This document shows, piece after piece, positions 45,401-52,764 of a stretch of 64,000 nt of DNA (position 1 is its first letter; every line of letters starts with the position of its first letter). The notes under the pieces are model-generated. The model had not been told where the DNA came from and did not search any database. It saw nothing but the letters and a program-made list of their open reading frames with translations. The position numbers were made by a program, and so were the translations under genes. The DNA lies in NCBI GenBank assembly GCA_046330075.1, contig JAXLTL010000002.1, positions 322,037 to 386,036 on the forward strand, given 5' to 3'. Source of the stretch: JAJTFW01 sp046330075 (GTDB lineage: Bacteria; Bacteroidota; Bacteroidia; AKYH767-A; OLB10).

Positions 45401-47328
45401 GCTCCGTTTGATGCGCCGAAGCAACTGACGTTGGTCGAGGTTGCTGATGCGGCAAGTGCTGCTGCAGGTTGAGTGACCGAACTGTTTGAAGTAGCGGTAC
45501 AGCCATTGGCATCTGTTGCTGTAACAGTATAGGAACCGGCAGTTATATTGCTGATGTTCGCATTGGTACTGCCTGTGTTCCATAAATAGGTGTAAGGTCC
45601 GACTCCGCCTGATGGTGAGCTGCTGATACTTCCTGTAGATTGACCAAAGCAATTGACATTTACAGGGCTGGTAGAAAGAGAAACTGCATAACTGTTCGTT
45701 AAGGTTGTTGTGTTTGTTTTGGAACAACCATTTGCATCCGTAACAGTTACCGTATAAACACCTGATGAAACATTTGTGAGATCCTGTGAGGTGGAGCCGT
45801 TACTCCAGCTGTAGGAATACGGAGCATTTCCACCGCTTACTGATAAATCGATAGCACCGTTATTTCTGTTGGCGCATGATGGATTCGTTGGGGATGACGT
45901 TAATGTCATTCCGCTTGGCTGGCTCAATGTGACGGTCTGACTTGCCGTACAACCTGAAGCAGGATCGGTAGCCGTTACAGTATAGGTGCCGGCGGGAAGG
46001 TTAGAAATGGAAGATGTTGTAGCTCCTGTATTCCACAGGTAATTATAACTGGAAGCATAAACAGGATTTGCGGTTGCAGTTCCTGTGGAAGCTGCATTAC
46101 AGGTAATATTTGTTCCCGTTACAGAGTAATAAGGTGCCGGAACATATATGTTAAAAGAAAAAGTCTGGATACCATTATTTGGACAGGCATTGTCCCGTAC
46201 AGTTACTGTAAAAGTTTTCGGTCGCAGATTAATGTCGTTTACTGTTGGTGTCCAGCAGAACGTCAATGTAGGACGTGTGCCGCCACTAATGGTGTATGTC
46301 GCACCCGGAATTCCGTTGTTGGTTGTTAATGTAACGTTTTGAGTTGCATCCGGATCAATAGAGTTAACAGTAAAACAAATCTGCTGACCGGCACATGCTG
46401 TTAGCGTAAAATTGGAATTGCCATTAATTCCGCTGACGGTTGGAAGGTTGTTAGTGCAGGCCTGAGTATATACCTGCATATCACGGATTACTGATCCTAT
46501 CAGCGTATTGTTGCGATACTCCTGAACCAGGATGGCCATTACTCCAATCTGAATCTGACTTGGTGTAAAGTTAAGGTCACCGGTAGATGAGTTTATTGTA
46601 AAAGGAGTTGAAGAGGCAATTGGATTGTTAACGTTCGCAGGAGCAATAAATGATACGTTGGAGGTCGCAGTTGTTTTTGGTGTGATCAGACTATACACCA
46701 GCGAATCACCATCCGGGTCAAGAACACCATGGTTGTAGTTGAAGTTCTGACCTACACAAACGAAGGCAATAGGAATATTCGAAAAAGTAGGTGAGCTGTT
46801 ACAGGGAGCAACAATATTATTGAGCTTGGCCTCTACATAGAGGTTTGAATTACTTGCACATGGGTTGGAAATAGTGGTGATGGAACAATTTCGGCAACAT
46901 ACGGAATAGCTGAATACCCAGTCAGCCCTTGCGGAGGGCAAGGTGACGGTACCTCTATAAACCCATTGACGGATACCTGTTGAAGTTCCGCCGTTACAGG
47001 TGGAAGAGCTGGAAGCGCAGGGAACAGTAATTTCCTGCCCGTTGGTACCGGTTACTTTGTTTAATGTTACATTCAGATTATGATTTCCTGCAACGCTTTT
47101 ACAGTTAACCGTAATAGAAGATGGTTCGGCAACTCCGCCGCAGTCCCGGTAGAAGGTTACTTCAATTTCATATTGAAGTCCTCCTAAACAACGATATTTG
47201 ATATCGGAACCCGCAGAGTGGGTAGCGAATGTTTTTGAATTGATTGAGCTGACGAGCAGGAACAGCAGCGACAGCAACAACCATCTGAAAGCCGGTGTGT
47301 GATTAGGTCTAGGGTTTTTCATTTCCAC
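39472..47328 (-). CDS. Giant SprB-type surface adhesin with type B sorting domain
   Basis: This 2618-residue secreted protein has a signal peptide and a cysteine-rich N-terminal module (about 30-400; YRCLGGLQYEIEVTFYRDCGG). It then has 26 tandem SprB repeats (about 408-2381), two Ig/PKD-like modules and the gliding-motility-associated type B C-terminal sorting domain (FSPNGDGTNDVFEIEG, IYNRWGNLVY, NGTYYYILD). SprB of F. johnsoniae is the mobile adhesin carried along the cell surface during gliding; this protein is likely its functional counterpart though smaller. sprF and a PorE-like gene follow, probably in one operon. Confidence 0.92.
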   Translation of the reverse strand: MEMKNPRPNHTPAFRWLLLSLLFLLVSSINSKTFATHSAGSDIKYRCLGGLQYEIEVTFYRDCGGVAEPSSITVNCKSVAGNHNLNVTLNKVTGTNGQEITVPCASSSSTCNGGTSTGIRQWVYRGTVTLPSARADWVFSYSVCCRNCSITTISNPCASNSNLYVEAKLNNIVAPCNSSPTFSNIPIAFVCVGQNFNYNHGVLDPDGDSLVYSLITPKTTATSNVSFIAPANVNNPIASSTPFTINSSTGDLNFTPSQIQIGVMAILVQEYRNNTLIGSVIRDMQVYTQACTNNLPTVSGINGNSNFTLTACAGQQICFTVNSIDPDATQNVTLTTNNGIPGATYTISGGTRPTLTFCWTPTVNDINLRPKTFTVTVRDNACPNNGIQTFSFNIYVPAPYYSVTGTNITCNAASTGTATANPVYASSYNYLWNTGATTSSISNLPAGTYTVTATDPASGCTASQTVTLSQPSGMTLTSSPTNPSCANRNNGAIDLSVSGGNAPYSYSWSNGSTSQDLTNVSSGVYTVTVTDANGCSKTNTTTLTNSYAVSLSTSPVNVNCFGQSTGSISSSPSGGVGPYTYLWNTGSTNANISNITAGSYTVTATDANGCTATSNSSVTQPAAALAASATSTNVSCFGASNGAVALNVSGGTTPYTYNWSNGSTSSSLSNITAGTYTVTVTDNKGCTASASATVSQPVAALSTTASAASVGCFGQSTGSVSLSTNGGTTPYSYNWSNGSTANQLTNVTAGTYTVTVTDANGCTTTASGTVTQPAAALSVSGTPASVACFGGNTGSVSLTVSGGTTPYSYSWSNGATSQNLTNIPAGTYTVTVTDARNCTSATGSITVTQPVAALSASAVKTNVGCFGTSTGSLTTTVSGGTTPYSFVWSNGASTQNLSGLAAGTYTLTITDSRNCQTTVTSTITQPAAALSVSTTKADVRCFGNSTGIATAIASGGTSPYSYAWSNGTSASGNTGLAAGTYTVTATDANGCSATTQVTITQPVAPLSVSGTTSNVLCYDVPSGSIIAAAAGGTSPYTYQWNNGNSAPGISSLAIGTYTVTATDANGCSASSSFTLTQPAAALSGNTSSSAALCFGQNSGSISISPSGGTAPYTYLWSNGGSTASQSNLPSGTYTVTVSDANGCTLIRSGVITQPAAALSSTISSTNVGCFGAASGSIVVTPAGGTTPYSYSWSNGATTQGVSNLSPGTFTVTITDANGCTRISNASITQPASALQLSATSTDINCTGNSIGSIDLTVSGGTAPYAYQWSNGSAQQDITNLSANTYSVTVTDANGCTAQMSQAVTQPAGALNVSSSVTNILCFGGNNGGINITATAGTPPYTYTWSNGSTSEDLSGLTAGDYTVTVTDNNGCSLTNALFVTQPSAELSATTNATAVLCFGNSTGALDLIPAGGTTPYTYSWSNGASSEDLQNIVSGNYVVTITDANGCTFSINADITQPAAALAINSTVNQLDCHDIDDGSVSLSVTGGTGNYTYFWDNGATTASINGLTTGTYNVTVTDDNGCSSTAGYNLIYTAASLSAGIQGSAALCNGDATGNAVLTVNGGTGPFQYNWSNGSTTQNLSNIPSGSYSVQITDANGCTTSTSVSIGQPAAALNNTQSATNILCHGDATGQIDFNVTGGTYPYTYSWSNGSTGEDLLNIPAGDYTVTVTDANGCTLSNTITIAEPAASLAASTSVVNVNCFGDATGSIAASVTGGTSPYNYSWNSQNGTSDLTQITSGTYYLTVIDANGCALQQSIDVTQPSAPLTSTQSLTNIDCNGNASGAAAVQVSGGTAPYNYSWSNGSSQSNNPGLNSGTYAYTITDANGCTLTGSVDLTQPQNALALSSSPKDAGCFGDATGSIDLSVAGGTPGYSYQWSNGSTNEDLINLSAGSYTVTVTDVNNCVSTQTFTVNQPQAALSAAETISSVNCNGGQDASITLSINGGSTPYTFNWSNGALTQDITGISAGIYTVMITDVNGCTLTQSYTVNEPSAALTASGSSVAVACFGNATGSISLNVSGGTAPYTYNWNNSQTSQNISNLTAGTYTVTVTDAHNCQYVLNHTISEPAAALSAAENIQPVLCHGDNSGSVTLTPAGGTAPYTYLWNNGGTSQHPTGMMAGNYTVTITDGNGCTTSKSITISEPDSSIQVSMSIGHVSCNGQATGWIDLTTSGGTGSYSYLWNDGGTVQDPQNLTAGFYTVTVTDQNGCTAQLSGHITQPALAPRVSGTTTPVSCKGLTNGGVNISAVGGTPPYNYLWNTGANTATISNQAAGTYIVTVTDANGCSSQYTTQIVEPAEVLSASGTTLGANCITGQMGTVSVTATGGSGSYTYLWNSGATESQLSGLNPGTYTVTVADANGCELTQTFVVEDNSNLTIHANGDPAICMGESVTISSDSIPNATYQWFYNGSPLQGATQPGFSTPVAGVYTMTATTVCGTYTSNPVEVTVRSLSNVSVNNNVIICVGERAQLTAGGGLEYSWSPAAGLSDPNISNPVASPAQTTVYTVTVKDQFGCTATASVTVTIMCDTLDIPNGFSPNGDGTNDVFEIEGIDGYPGNVLFIYNRWGNLVYKKKEYANEWDGRSNVNGVMFGEELPNGTYYYILDLNIDQKPINGFVVLRR
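40186..46107 (-). repeat. 26 tandem SprB repeats in the adhesin gene
   Basis: I count 26 in-register copies averaging 228 bp (76 residues). The consensus begins V-x-C-F-G-x-x-x-G-S, then GGTxPYxYxWSNG, then AGTYTVTVTDANGC, then xTQPxAALS. Each copy keeps one Cys at the start and one in the DANGC position, so each could form one disulfide. The DNA copies are diverged, which argues against very recent amplification. Confidence 0.9.
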
Positions 47329-47333
47329 GAATA

Positions 47334-47357
47334 GATTAAGGCCATTTTAGCTTAATC
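47334..47357 (-). promoter_or_regulatory. Leader inverted repeat before the adhesin start codon
   Basis: GATTAAG (47334-47340) and CTTAATC (47351-47357) form a 7-bp inverted repeat with a 10-base loop, beginning 5 bases before the adhesin ATG. It may hide the start region in the mRNA or be an operator. I found no convincing -7 element in this gap. Confidence 0.4.
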
Positions 47358-47476
47358 CTTTATTCGCAGAAACCTGTTTTTCGTTACAGATTTCAATAAA
47401 TAATCAGAAAAGTTGAAAACAGTTGAAACTTCTTTTAAAAGTTGACGTAATAATCTGGTTGCCTCAGTGCAAGTAT

Positions 47477-48310
47477 TCAGATGATGTTAAACCGGAATCT
47501 GAACCAGCTGGCGAACAAGAGTGCTATTTTTTCCTTGTTTGGGACGCGGATTCTCGTTTGCCGGATCTTATGGGCGGGCAGATTTTTAATTTTTCGCAGC
47601 AGGGACTGGTAATAAATGAAAGCGACATAAACACCAAACCTGGCTTTCACTGGTAAAGTTTTGATACCCGTGAGGGCTTCATTAAAATCCGCTTCAATTT
47701 CCTGTTCAATTTCTTTTTTTACCTGGTCATTGAAGATCGTGAAATCGACTCCTGGAAAATAAATTCGGCCGCGTTCCTGAAAATCGCTTTGCATATCTCT
47801 CAGGAAATTAACTTTCTGAAATGCGGCTCCGAGTTTTCTGGCAGGATGTTTCAGCCGATCATATTCACTTTCATCACCATCGCAAAAAACCTTCAAACAC
47901 ATTAGGCCAACAACTTCTGCAGAACCATAGATATATTCATTGTAGCTGTTGGCATTGTATTGATGGTTATACAGGTCCATCTCCATTGAATGCAGGAATG
48001 CCTCAATCAGATCATTGCTGATCTTATACCGGTGAACGACCAGCTGGAAGCTTTGCAAGACCGGATTCGTAGAAATTTTTTCATCTATTGCCTGCCAGGT
48101 TTGCTCTTTGAATCGTCGTAGCAGAGATTCTTTATCCTGATCATGAAATGTATCCACAATTTCGTCGGCAAGTCTTACATATCCATAAATGGAATAAATC
48201 GGATCATGTAGATCGCGATGCAGGGTTTTGATGCCAAGTGTAAAGGAGGTGCTATAGCTCCAGGTTATCCGGCGGCTGATCTGGAGGCAAACCTTGTTAT
48301 AGAGTTCCAT
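47477..48310 (-). CDS. crtB: Phytoene synthase
   Basis: CrtB condenses two geranylgeranyl-PP into phytoene. The 277-residue protein has both Asp-rich prenyl-PP motifs: DEIVD in YVRLADEIVDTFHD and DMQSD in NFLRDMQSDFQERGRIYFP, plus SYSTSFTLG near the start and EVVGLMCLKVF in the middle. Its start overlaps the crtI end by 14 bases, so the two are translationally coupled. No crtY, crtZ or other carotenoid gene is nearby. The giant adhesin gene follows on the same strand after 148 bases. Confidence 0.93.
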   Translation of the reverse strand: MELYNKVCLQISRRITWSYSTSFTLGIKTLHRDLHDPIYSIYGYVRLADEIVDTFHDQDKESLLRRFKEQTWQAIDEKISTNPVLQSFQLVVHRYKISNDLIEAFLHSMEMDLYNHQYNANSYNEYIYGSAEVVGLMCLKVFCDGDESEYDRLKHPARKLGAAFQKVNFLRDMQSDFQERGRIYFPGVDFTIFNDQVKKEIEQEIEADFNEALTGIKTLPVKARFGVYVAFIYYQSLLRKIKNLPAHKIRQTRIRVPNKEKIALLFASWFRFRFNII

Positions 48311-49784
48311 CTTCTTTTAAAATTCTTTCTGTTGCGAGTTTTGAGCTGATAATTACTATTGGTAATCCGGTTCCGGGCACAGTACTGGCACCTACGTAGT
48401 AGAGGTTGTTGAATTCCTCATCCTTATTGGATGGTCTGAATCCTCCCACCTGATTTAGTCCGTGAGCCAGCCCCAATCCGCTGCCTTTATAGAGGTTGAA
48501 TTTTTGTTCCCAGTCCTTTGGTGTGAGAATTGTTTTTGTAATTGTATGAGCATTCAAATCGACTCCAATTCGTTGACTCATATCCGAAATGATATTATTG
48601 GCCAGTGTATCGGCGTCGGACCAATCGGGTTTATAGCGCAAATCCGGTACAGGGCAGAGGATAAAGAGGCTATCGCAACCTTCCGGGGCGCTGTTTGGAT
48701 TGGATCTCGACCTTACATTAACGTAGTAATAAGGTTTTTGAGGACTCACGGAAGTTTTGAATATATGGTCTGCATACTCTTTGAAATTATTGCCCAGGAA
48801 ATAGTTGTGATGATAGAGTGCATCGAGTTTTTTATTGACTCCGAGATAGATTGTGAAGGGGGCTAAAGTCCATTCCAATTTGTCAAGTTTTGTTTCACTG
48901 AATTTTTTTCTCCCTAAAACTTCACCACGGAAAGCTGCTGCATCACCATTACAAACGATGTAATCTGCACTGAAACTCCGGCCATCCGTTGAACGAACAG
49001 CAGAAATTTTGTTGTCCTTCATTTCAACTGCTGATATTTCTGTGTTGTAGTTGAAGGTTGCGCCTCTTTCCTTCAGCAGTCTGACAATTTCTTCTGTTAT
49101 CTTGTACATTCCGCCTTTGACGTTCCAGTATCCATCGTGTTTCAGCTCTGTATAATTGAGTAGGCTGTAAACGGCAGGAGTCTGGAAGGGGGTAGAGCCA
49201 AGGAAAAAGGACACGAGAGAGAAGATGACTTTTACTTCCTGGGAATCGAAGTTTTTCTCCAGTTCACTCCACATCGACCGAAACATTTTGGGGCCATGCT
49301 TAACCGGGACACGCGTCAATTGCATCAGGTAATCAAGACGAGAATTAAAATTTCTTTTAATGACTATATCTTCCGTATCATGAAATAATTTCCCTGCAGC
49401 TGCGAGGTATTTTTCAGTCTTTGATTTTAGATCGGGTTCTACGTTTTCAAATTCGCGAGCCAGTTTCTCGAGGTTTTTATAGATGAGAAATGGTGTTTTG
49501 CGGTTTTCGAAGTACACAGAATAAAGCGGGTTCAGCTCTTCAAGTTCAAGCGGGTTGGGTACACCACAATCTTCAAATAGCTCTTTAAACTCATAGCTCA
49601 TGCTAAAAAAAGAAGGCCCCATGTCGAACGAAAAGCCATCTTTCTCGATCAGGTTAAGGCGACCACCCGGGAGATGGTACTTTTCGACAAATTCAACCTT
49701 GTAACCCCTTGAAGACAGTCGTAGTCCGGTAGCGAGGCCGCCGAGTCCGGTTCCGATAATCAATACTTTTTTTGCAGCAGACAT
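48297..49784 (-). CDS. crtI: Phytoene desaturase
   Basis: CrtI is the FAD-dependent desaturase that turns phytoene toward lycopene. The 495-residue protein has the dinucleotide-binding start VLIIGTGLGGLATGLRLSSRG, the following LPGGRLNLIEKDGFSFDMGPS, and the C-terminal signature NNLYYVGASTVPGTGLPIVIISS. It is first in a crtI-crtB operon and diverges from the RAYT-like gene with a 76-base gap. The number of desaturation steps cannot be read from sequence. Confidence 0.94.
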   Translation of the reverse strand: MSAAKKVLIIGTGLGGLATGLRLSSRGYKVEFVEKYHLPGGRLNLIEKDGFSFDMGPSFFSMSYEFKELFEDCGVPNPLELEELNPLYSVYFENRKTPFLIYKNLEKLAREFENVEPDLKSKTEKYLAAAGKLFHDTEDIVIKRNFNSRLDYLMQLTRVPVKHGPKMFRSMWSELEKNFDSQEVKVIFSLVSFFLGSTPFQTPAVYSLLNYTELKHDGYWNVKGGMYKITEEIVRLLKERGATFNYNTEISAVEMKDNKISAVRSTDGRSFSADYIVCNGDAAAFRGEVLGRKKFSETKLDKLEWTLAPFTIYLGVNKKLDALYHHNYFLGNNFKEYADHIFKTSVSPQKPYYYVNVRSRSNPNSAPEGCDSLFILCPVPDLRYKPDWSDADTLANNIISDMSQRIGVDLNAHTITKTILTPKDWEQKFNLYKGSGLGLAHGLNQVGGFRPSNKDEEFNNLYYVGASTVPGTGLPIVIISSKLATERILKEDGTL

Positions 49785-49844
49785 AGAAGTACAACAACTG
49801 CAGGAGCTTTTGGTTTTGAAGGAAATGGAATTGTTGAAATTTTA

Positions 49845-49852
49845 TACATTTG
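49845..49852 (+). promoter_or_regulatory. -7 element of the RAYT-like gene
   Basis: TACATTTG matches TAnnTTTG exactly and ends 8 bases before the ATG at 49861, so the message would have almost no leader. Confidence 0.5.
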
Positions 49853-49860
49853 TGTAAAAT

Positions 49861-50784
49861 ATGCCTGGTTTTGTATCCGGCACCGATGATTTTAACAGTA
49901 TAAAGGCGCTACGGCGAAATCAAAGGTTTGTTCAGGCATTTGGAATGAAGAACACTTTAAAACCATACTATATGCCTAAACAAAAAACCAATTTCAAGCC
50001 CGGTCAGTATTATTATCTCTCCAATGTAGGTAACACCGGTGACCACATATTTGATGGAGCAGAAAATCATGTCTATTTCAAAGAGAACTTGTTGAAGAAA
50101 CTCAATGAACTGGTTGAAGTAATTGCCTGGGGACTGGTTTCTAATCAATATCATCTGATAATCAGGATCCGGTCGCAATACCATTTAAGAAAGCACCTCG
50201 AGAAAAAGATTGGGGGACAAATGCGAAGAGTGACAGCCCACCATTACTCCAGGCTTATATCAAACTGTTTATCAGGATTTTTGAGCGGATATGCCCGGGC
50301 TTTTAATCAAATGTACAGGCGAAAAGGCAGTCTGTTCAGAGAACAATTTGAAAAAATTGAGTTGAAGACCCGGGATGAAGTTGTTCTATTTACGAAAGCT
50401 GTGCTGGTTATGGATAAACAAATGAAGAAAGGAGATAAAGAAAACAACATTAACGCGTCAATGACCGGAATATCAATAGATTATAAATCGAACGCTGATG
50501 TCGTATGGGAAAGTTGGCTCAAGCCAATTAATGAACAGAAAGTTGCTACGATGATTAGGAAAAGCAAAACAATGAATATAACCCGTTCAGATGAAATTCT
50601 AAATCAGGTTGAAGAGGAAATTAAATATCGGGAAATTGATATTGAAAAAATGATCAAGGAGGCCGGAGGAAGAAAGACAGACAAGCGATTGAAAGAAATT
50701 TGGGGGAGAAGAGGAGAAAAGTATTGGGAAAAAGTGATAGAATTGAGGGTTAAGTTGCTTGCTGAAAAGCTCATGTTGCGTTAA
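49861..50784 (+). CDS. RAYT-like (Y1 transposase family) protein, catalytic residues altered
   Basis: The 307-residue protein matches the layout of REP-associated tyrosine transposases: QYYYLSNVGNTGDHIF at the start, the WGLVSNQYHLIIRI segment where active members have NHxH, and ARAFNQMYRRKGSLFREQF. The first His of the HUH pair is Gln (NQYH), and the usual YIHxNP segment with the catalytic Tyr reads FTKAVLVMD, so the nicking activity is probably lost. A basic C-terminal region of about 90 residues is extra. A REP-like hairpin lies 28 bases downstream. It may be a domesticated or decaying member of the family. Confidence 0.75.
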   Translation: MPGFVSGTDDFNSIKALRRNQRFVQAFGMKNTLKPYYMPKQKTNFKPGQYYYLSNVGNTGDHIFDGAENHVYFKENLLKKLNELVEVIAWGLVSNQYHLIIRIRSQYHLRKHLEKKIGGQMRRVTAHHYSRLISNCLSGFLSGYARAFNQMYRRKGSLFREQFEKIELKTRDEVVLFTKAVLVMDKQMKKGDKENNINASMTGISIDYKSNADVVWESWLKPINEQKVATMIRKSKTMNITRSDEILNQVEEEIKYREIDIEKMIKEAGGRKTDKRLKEIWGRRGEKYWEKVIELRVKLLAEKLMLR

Positions 50785-50811
50785 AAGCCCAAAGAACACT
50801 ACTTTATAGCA

Positions 50812-50854
50812 CGACCGCGAGTCCTAGGATTCGCGTTTCTAGAACTCGCGGTCG
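50812..50854. repeat. REP-like hairpin downstream of the RAYT-like gene
   Basis: CGACCGCGAGT (50812-50822) pairs perfectly with ACTCGCGGTCG (50844-50854). Inside, CTAG (50824-50827) pairs with CTAG (50839-50842) after one mismatch, giving a 15-bp interrupted stem around an 11-base loop with a central CGCG. Position and form fit a REP element. No second copy was seen in the window, and there is no T-tract. Confidence 0.75.
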
Positions 50855-50855
50855 C

Positions 50856-51242
50856 TCGTTAGGTGGTAGATAATCAGTGTGTTGCAGTGGTGTTTTTTGT
50901 TTTTTCTGTTTGTTTTTTAGTTACACTTTCTCTATCGATCCTACTGTTTTATTTCCATTAACTACCCATTAATCAGTTGTTTGCATAGTTTCTGCCATTT
51001 CAATTTTAAGTCAATTTTGTATTTTCAAAATAAGTGGTTGATAGTCAATGGTTGGTGCAATTGACTAAACGTTTAAAAACGGTTGTCTGATGGAAAGTAC
51101 TGTTGTGACCTTTGCGTTTTTAGTTGAGCTTTCCATGTTTTTCTCCGGTTGGTAATTTCCCTATTCAATTGATCGGGTTTCAATCATAAAGACTAATTTT
51201 GCCGCACATTCATCCTCTGTGAACCGCTGGTTTAAACGGTGA
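50856..51242 (+). other. AT-rich non-coding region with nuo promoter
   Basis: No gene is supported in these 387 bases. The left half is T-rich with no clear structure. A perfect -7 element TAATTTTG lies at 51194-51201, 41 bases before the nuoA ATG, with a TTG (51169-51171) 22 bases upstream of it as a possible -33. This is the likely promoter of the nuo operon. Confidence 0.6.
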
Positions 51243-51638
51243 ATGAATCCAGAACATATGATCTTACTGAGCACTCCTGTTGATTATTTGCCTATTGCGA
51301 TGATGTTCGTGGTGGCAATTGGTTTTGTTCTCGTCACAATGTTGGCAACGCACCTCCTTGGACCCAAACGTTCGTCAAAGGTAAAACTTGAAACGTTCGA
51401 GTGCGGTATCGAGTCAAAGGGCAACTCCCGTCTCCCGTTCTCCATCAAATATTTCCTGATCGCCATCCTCTTCGTTCTGTTTGATGTCGAAGTGATATTC
51501 ATGTATCCGTGGGCAGTAAATTTCGCTGAGTGGAGTAAGGTCAGCTCTGCGGCTTTCTTCGAAATGTTCATCTTTCTCGGACTCCTCGTGCTCGGACTCG
51601 TTTACATCATTCGTAAAGGCGCATTGAAATGGGAATAA
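51243..51638 (+). CDS. nuoA: NADH-quinone oxidoreductase subunit A
   Basis: NuoA is a small membrane subunit at the junction of the two arms of complex I. The 131-residue protein has three membrane helices and the family motif LETFECGIESKGNSRLPFSIKYF... of which ECGIES is diagnostic, then FDVEVIFMYPWA. An internal ATG 5 codons later is possible. It begins the fourteen-gene nuo operon behind the TAATTTTG promoter. Confidence 0.95.
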   Translation: MNPEHMILLSTPVDYLPIAMMFVVAIGFVLVTMLATHLLGPKRSSKVKLETFECGIESKGNSRLPFSIKYFLIAILFVLFDVEVIFMYPWAVNFAEWSKVSSAAFFEMFIFLGLLVLGLVYIIRKGALKWE

Positions 51639-51680
51639 GCGTGAACTTTTAGTTGCGCTACGTGTTAATCTCTGAAAAAA

Positions 51681-52217
51681 ATGTCAACCGATATACAAAA
51701 ACTGGAAGGTTTTGAAGGACCAGGTTTCCTGGCAACTTCTCTCGATAAAGCTGTGGGAATGGCCAGAAAGAATTCATTGTGGCCTCTTCCGTTTGCTACC
51801 TCTTGCTGCGGAATTGAGTTTATGGCAACCATGGCCTCAACCTACGATCTCGGACGTTTTGGCGCGGAACGCCTCAGCTTCTCTCCTCGTCAGGCCGATC
51901 TGCTTATGGTGATGGGAACCATCTCTAAAAAAATGGGTCCTGTACTTCGACAGGTCTACGAGCAAATGGCTGAGCCCAGATGGGTCCTCTCGGTAGGCGC
52001 CTGTGCTTCTACCGGTGGTATCTTCGATACCTACAGCGTTCTTCAAGGAATCGACCGCATCATCCCTGTAGATGTTTATGTGCCCGGCTGCCCTCCTCGC
52101 CCTGAACAAATCCTCGATGGTATTCTGAAGATTCAGGAGCTTGTGCAGAATGAATCGTTACGTCGCCGAAATTCACCCGAATATAAAGACCTGCTTGCCT
52201 CTTACGGAATGCAGTAA
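51681..52217 (+). CDS. nuoB: NADH-quinone oxidoreductase subunit B
   Basis: NuoB carries the terminal 4Fe-4S cluster N2 that passes electrons to quinone. The 178-residue protein shows the four cysteine ligands: the CC pair in ATSCCGIEFMA, one in SVGACASTGGIFD and one in VPGCPPRPEQIL. The length is normal. It lies 42 bases after nuoA and 4 before nuoC. Confidence 0.97.
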   Translation: MSTDIQKLEGFEGPGFLATSLDKAVGMARKNSLWPLPFATSCCGIEFMATMASTYDLGRFGAERLSFSPRQADLLMVMGTISKKMGPVLRQVYEQMAEPRWVLSVGACASTGGIFDTYSVLQGIDRIIPVDVYVPGCPPRPEQILDGILKIQELVQNESLRRRNSPEYKDLLASYGMQ

Positions 52218-52221
52218 CCCT

Positions 52222-52725
52222 ATGAGTACACTCACTAACGAATCTGTTCTTAGCAACCTGCAGTCAGCCTTCGGAGATGCGATCCTTTCGTCGGAGGAAC
52301 AGTATGGCTTTTTTACAGTCACCGTCAATAAAGAAAAGGTGTTCGATATAATGAAGTTTCTTAAAGAGGACCCCTCATTGAACTTCCATTTTCTTACGAC
52401 CATGTGCGGATTGCATTATCCGGATCAGGATCAGAAATTTGGACTGATGATGCAACTGCATAATATGCCTGCAAATAAACGGATACGGATTAAAACGTTT
52501 ACCTCCGACAATGAACCGGTGTTTAAAACACTGACTACATTATGGCCTGCAGCAAATTGGATGGAAAGAGAAGCCTATGATTTCTTCGGCTTCAGGTTTT
52601 CCGGACATCCCGATCTGCGACGCATCGTGAATATGGATTCTATGGAGGGCTGGCCGCTGCGGAAAGAATATCCCCTCGAAGATCCGTTCAGAAAAGATAA
52701 AGACGATAAAATGTTTGGCCGTTAA
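52222..52725 (+). CDS. nuoC: NADH-quinone oxidoreductase subunit C
   Basis: NuoC (30-kDa subunit) packs against NuoD in the peripheral arm. The 167-residue protein has the family motif REAYDFFGFRFSGHPDLRRI and ends RKEYPLEDPFR. A longer open frame from 52141 would overlap nuoB by 77 bases and adds unrelated residues, so I start at the ATG at 52222, which begins the conserved part. nuoC and nuoD are separate genes here, unlike the E. coli fusion. Confidence 0.94.
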   Translation: MSTLTNESVLSNLQSAFGDAILSSEEQYGFFTVTVNKEKVFDIMKFLKEDPSLNFHFLTTMCGLHYPDQDQKFGLMMQLHNMPANKRIRIKTFTSDNEPVFKTLTTLWPAANWMEREAYDFFGFRFSGHPDLRRIVNMDSMEGWPLRKEYPLEDPFRKDKDDKMFGR

Positions 52726-52764
52726 TAACGTTCAGGCGTAACCGAAAAATACAGAACAGCTATC

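Noticed and set aside
45128..45727. 199-codon frame on the minus strand in another phase of the adhesin repeats
   Set aside because: Periodic Cys/Leu/Tyr-rich text produced by reading the repeats out of frame.
40186..46107. Possible CRISPR-like array because of regular repeats
   Set aside because: Units are 228 bp, fully coding and diverged, with no short identical repeats or spacers.
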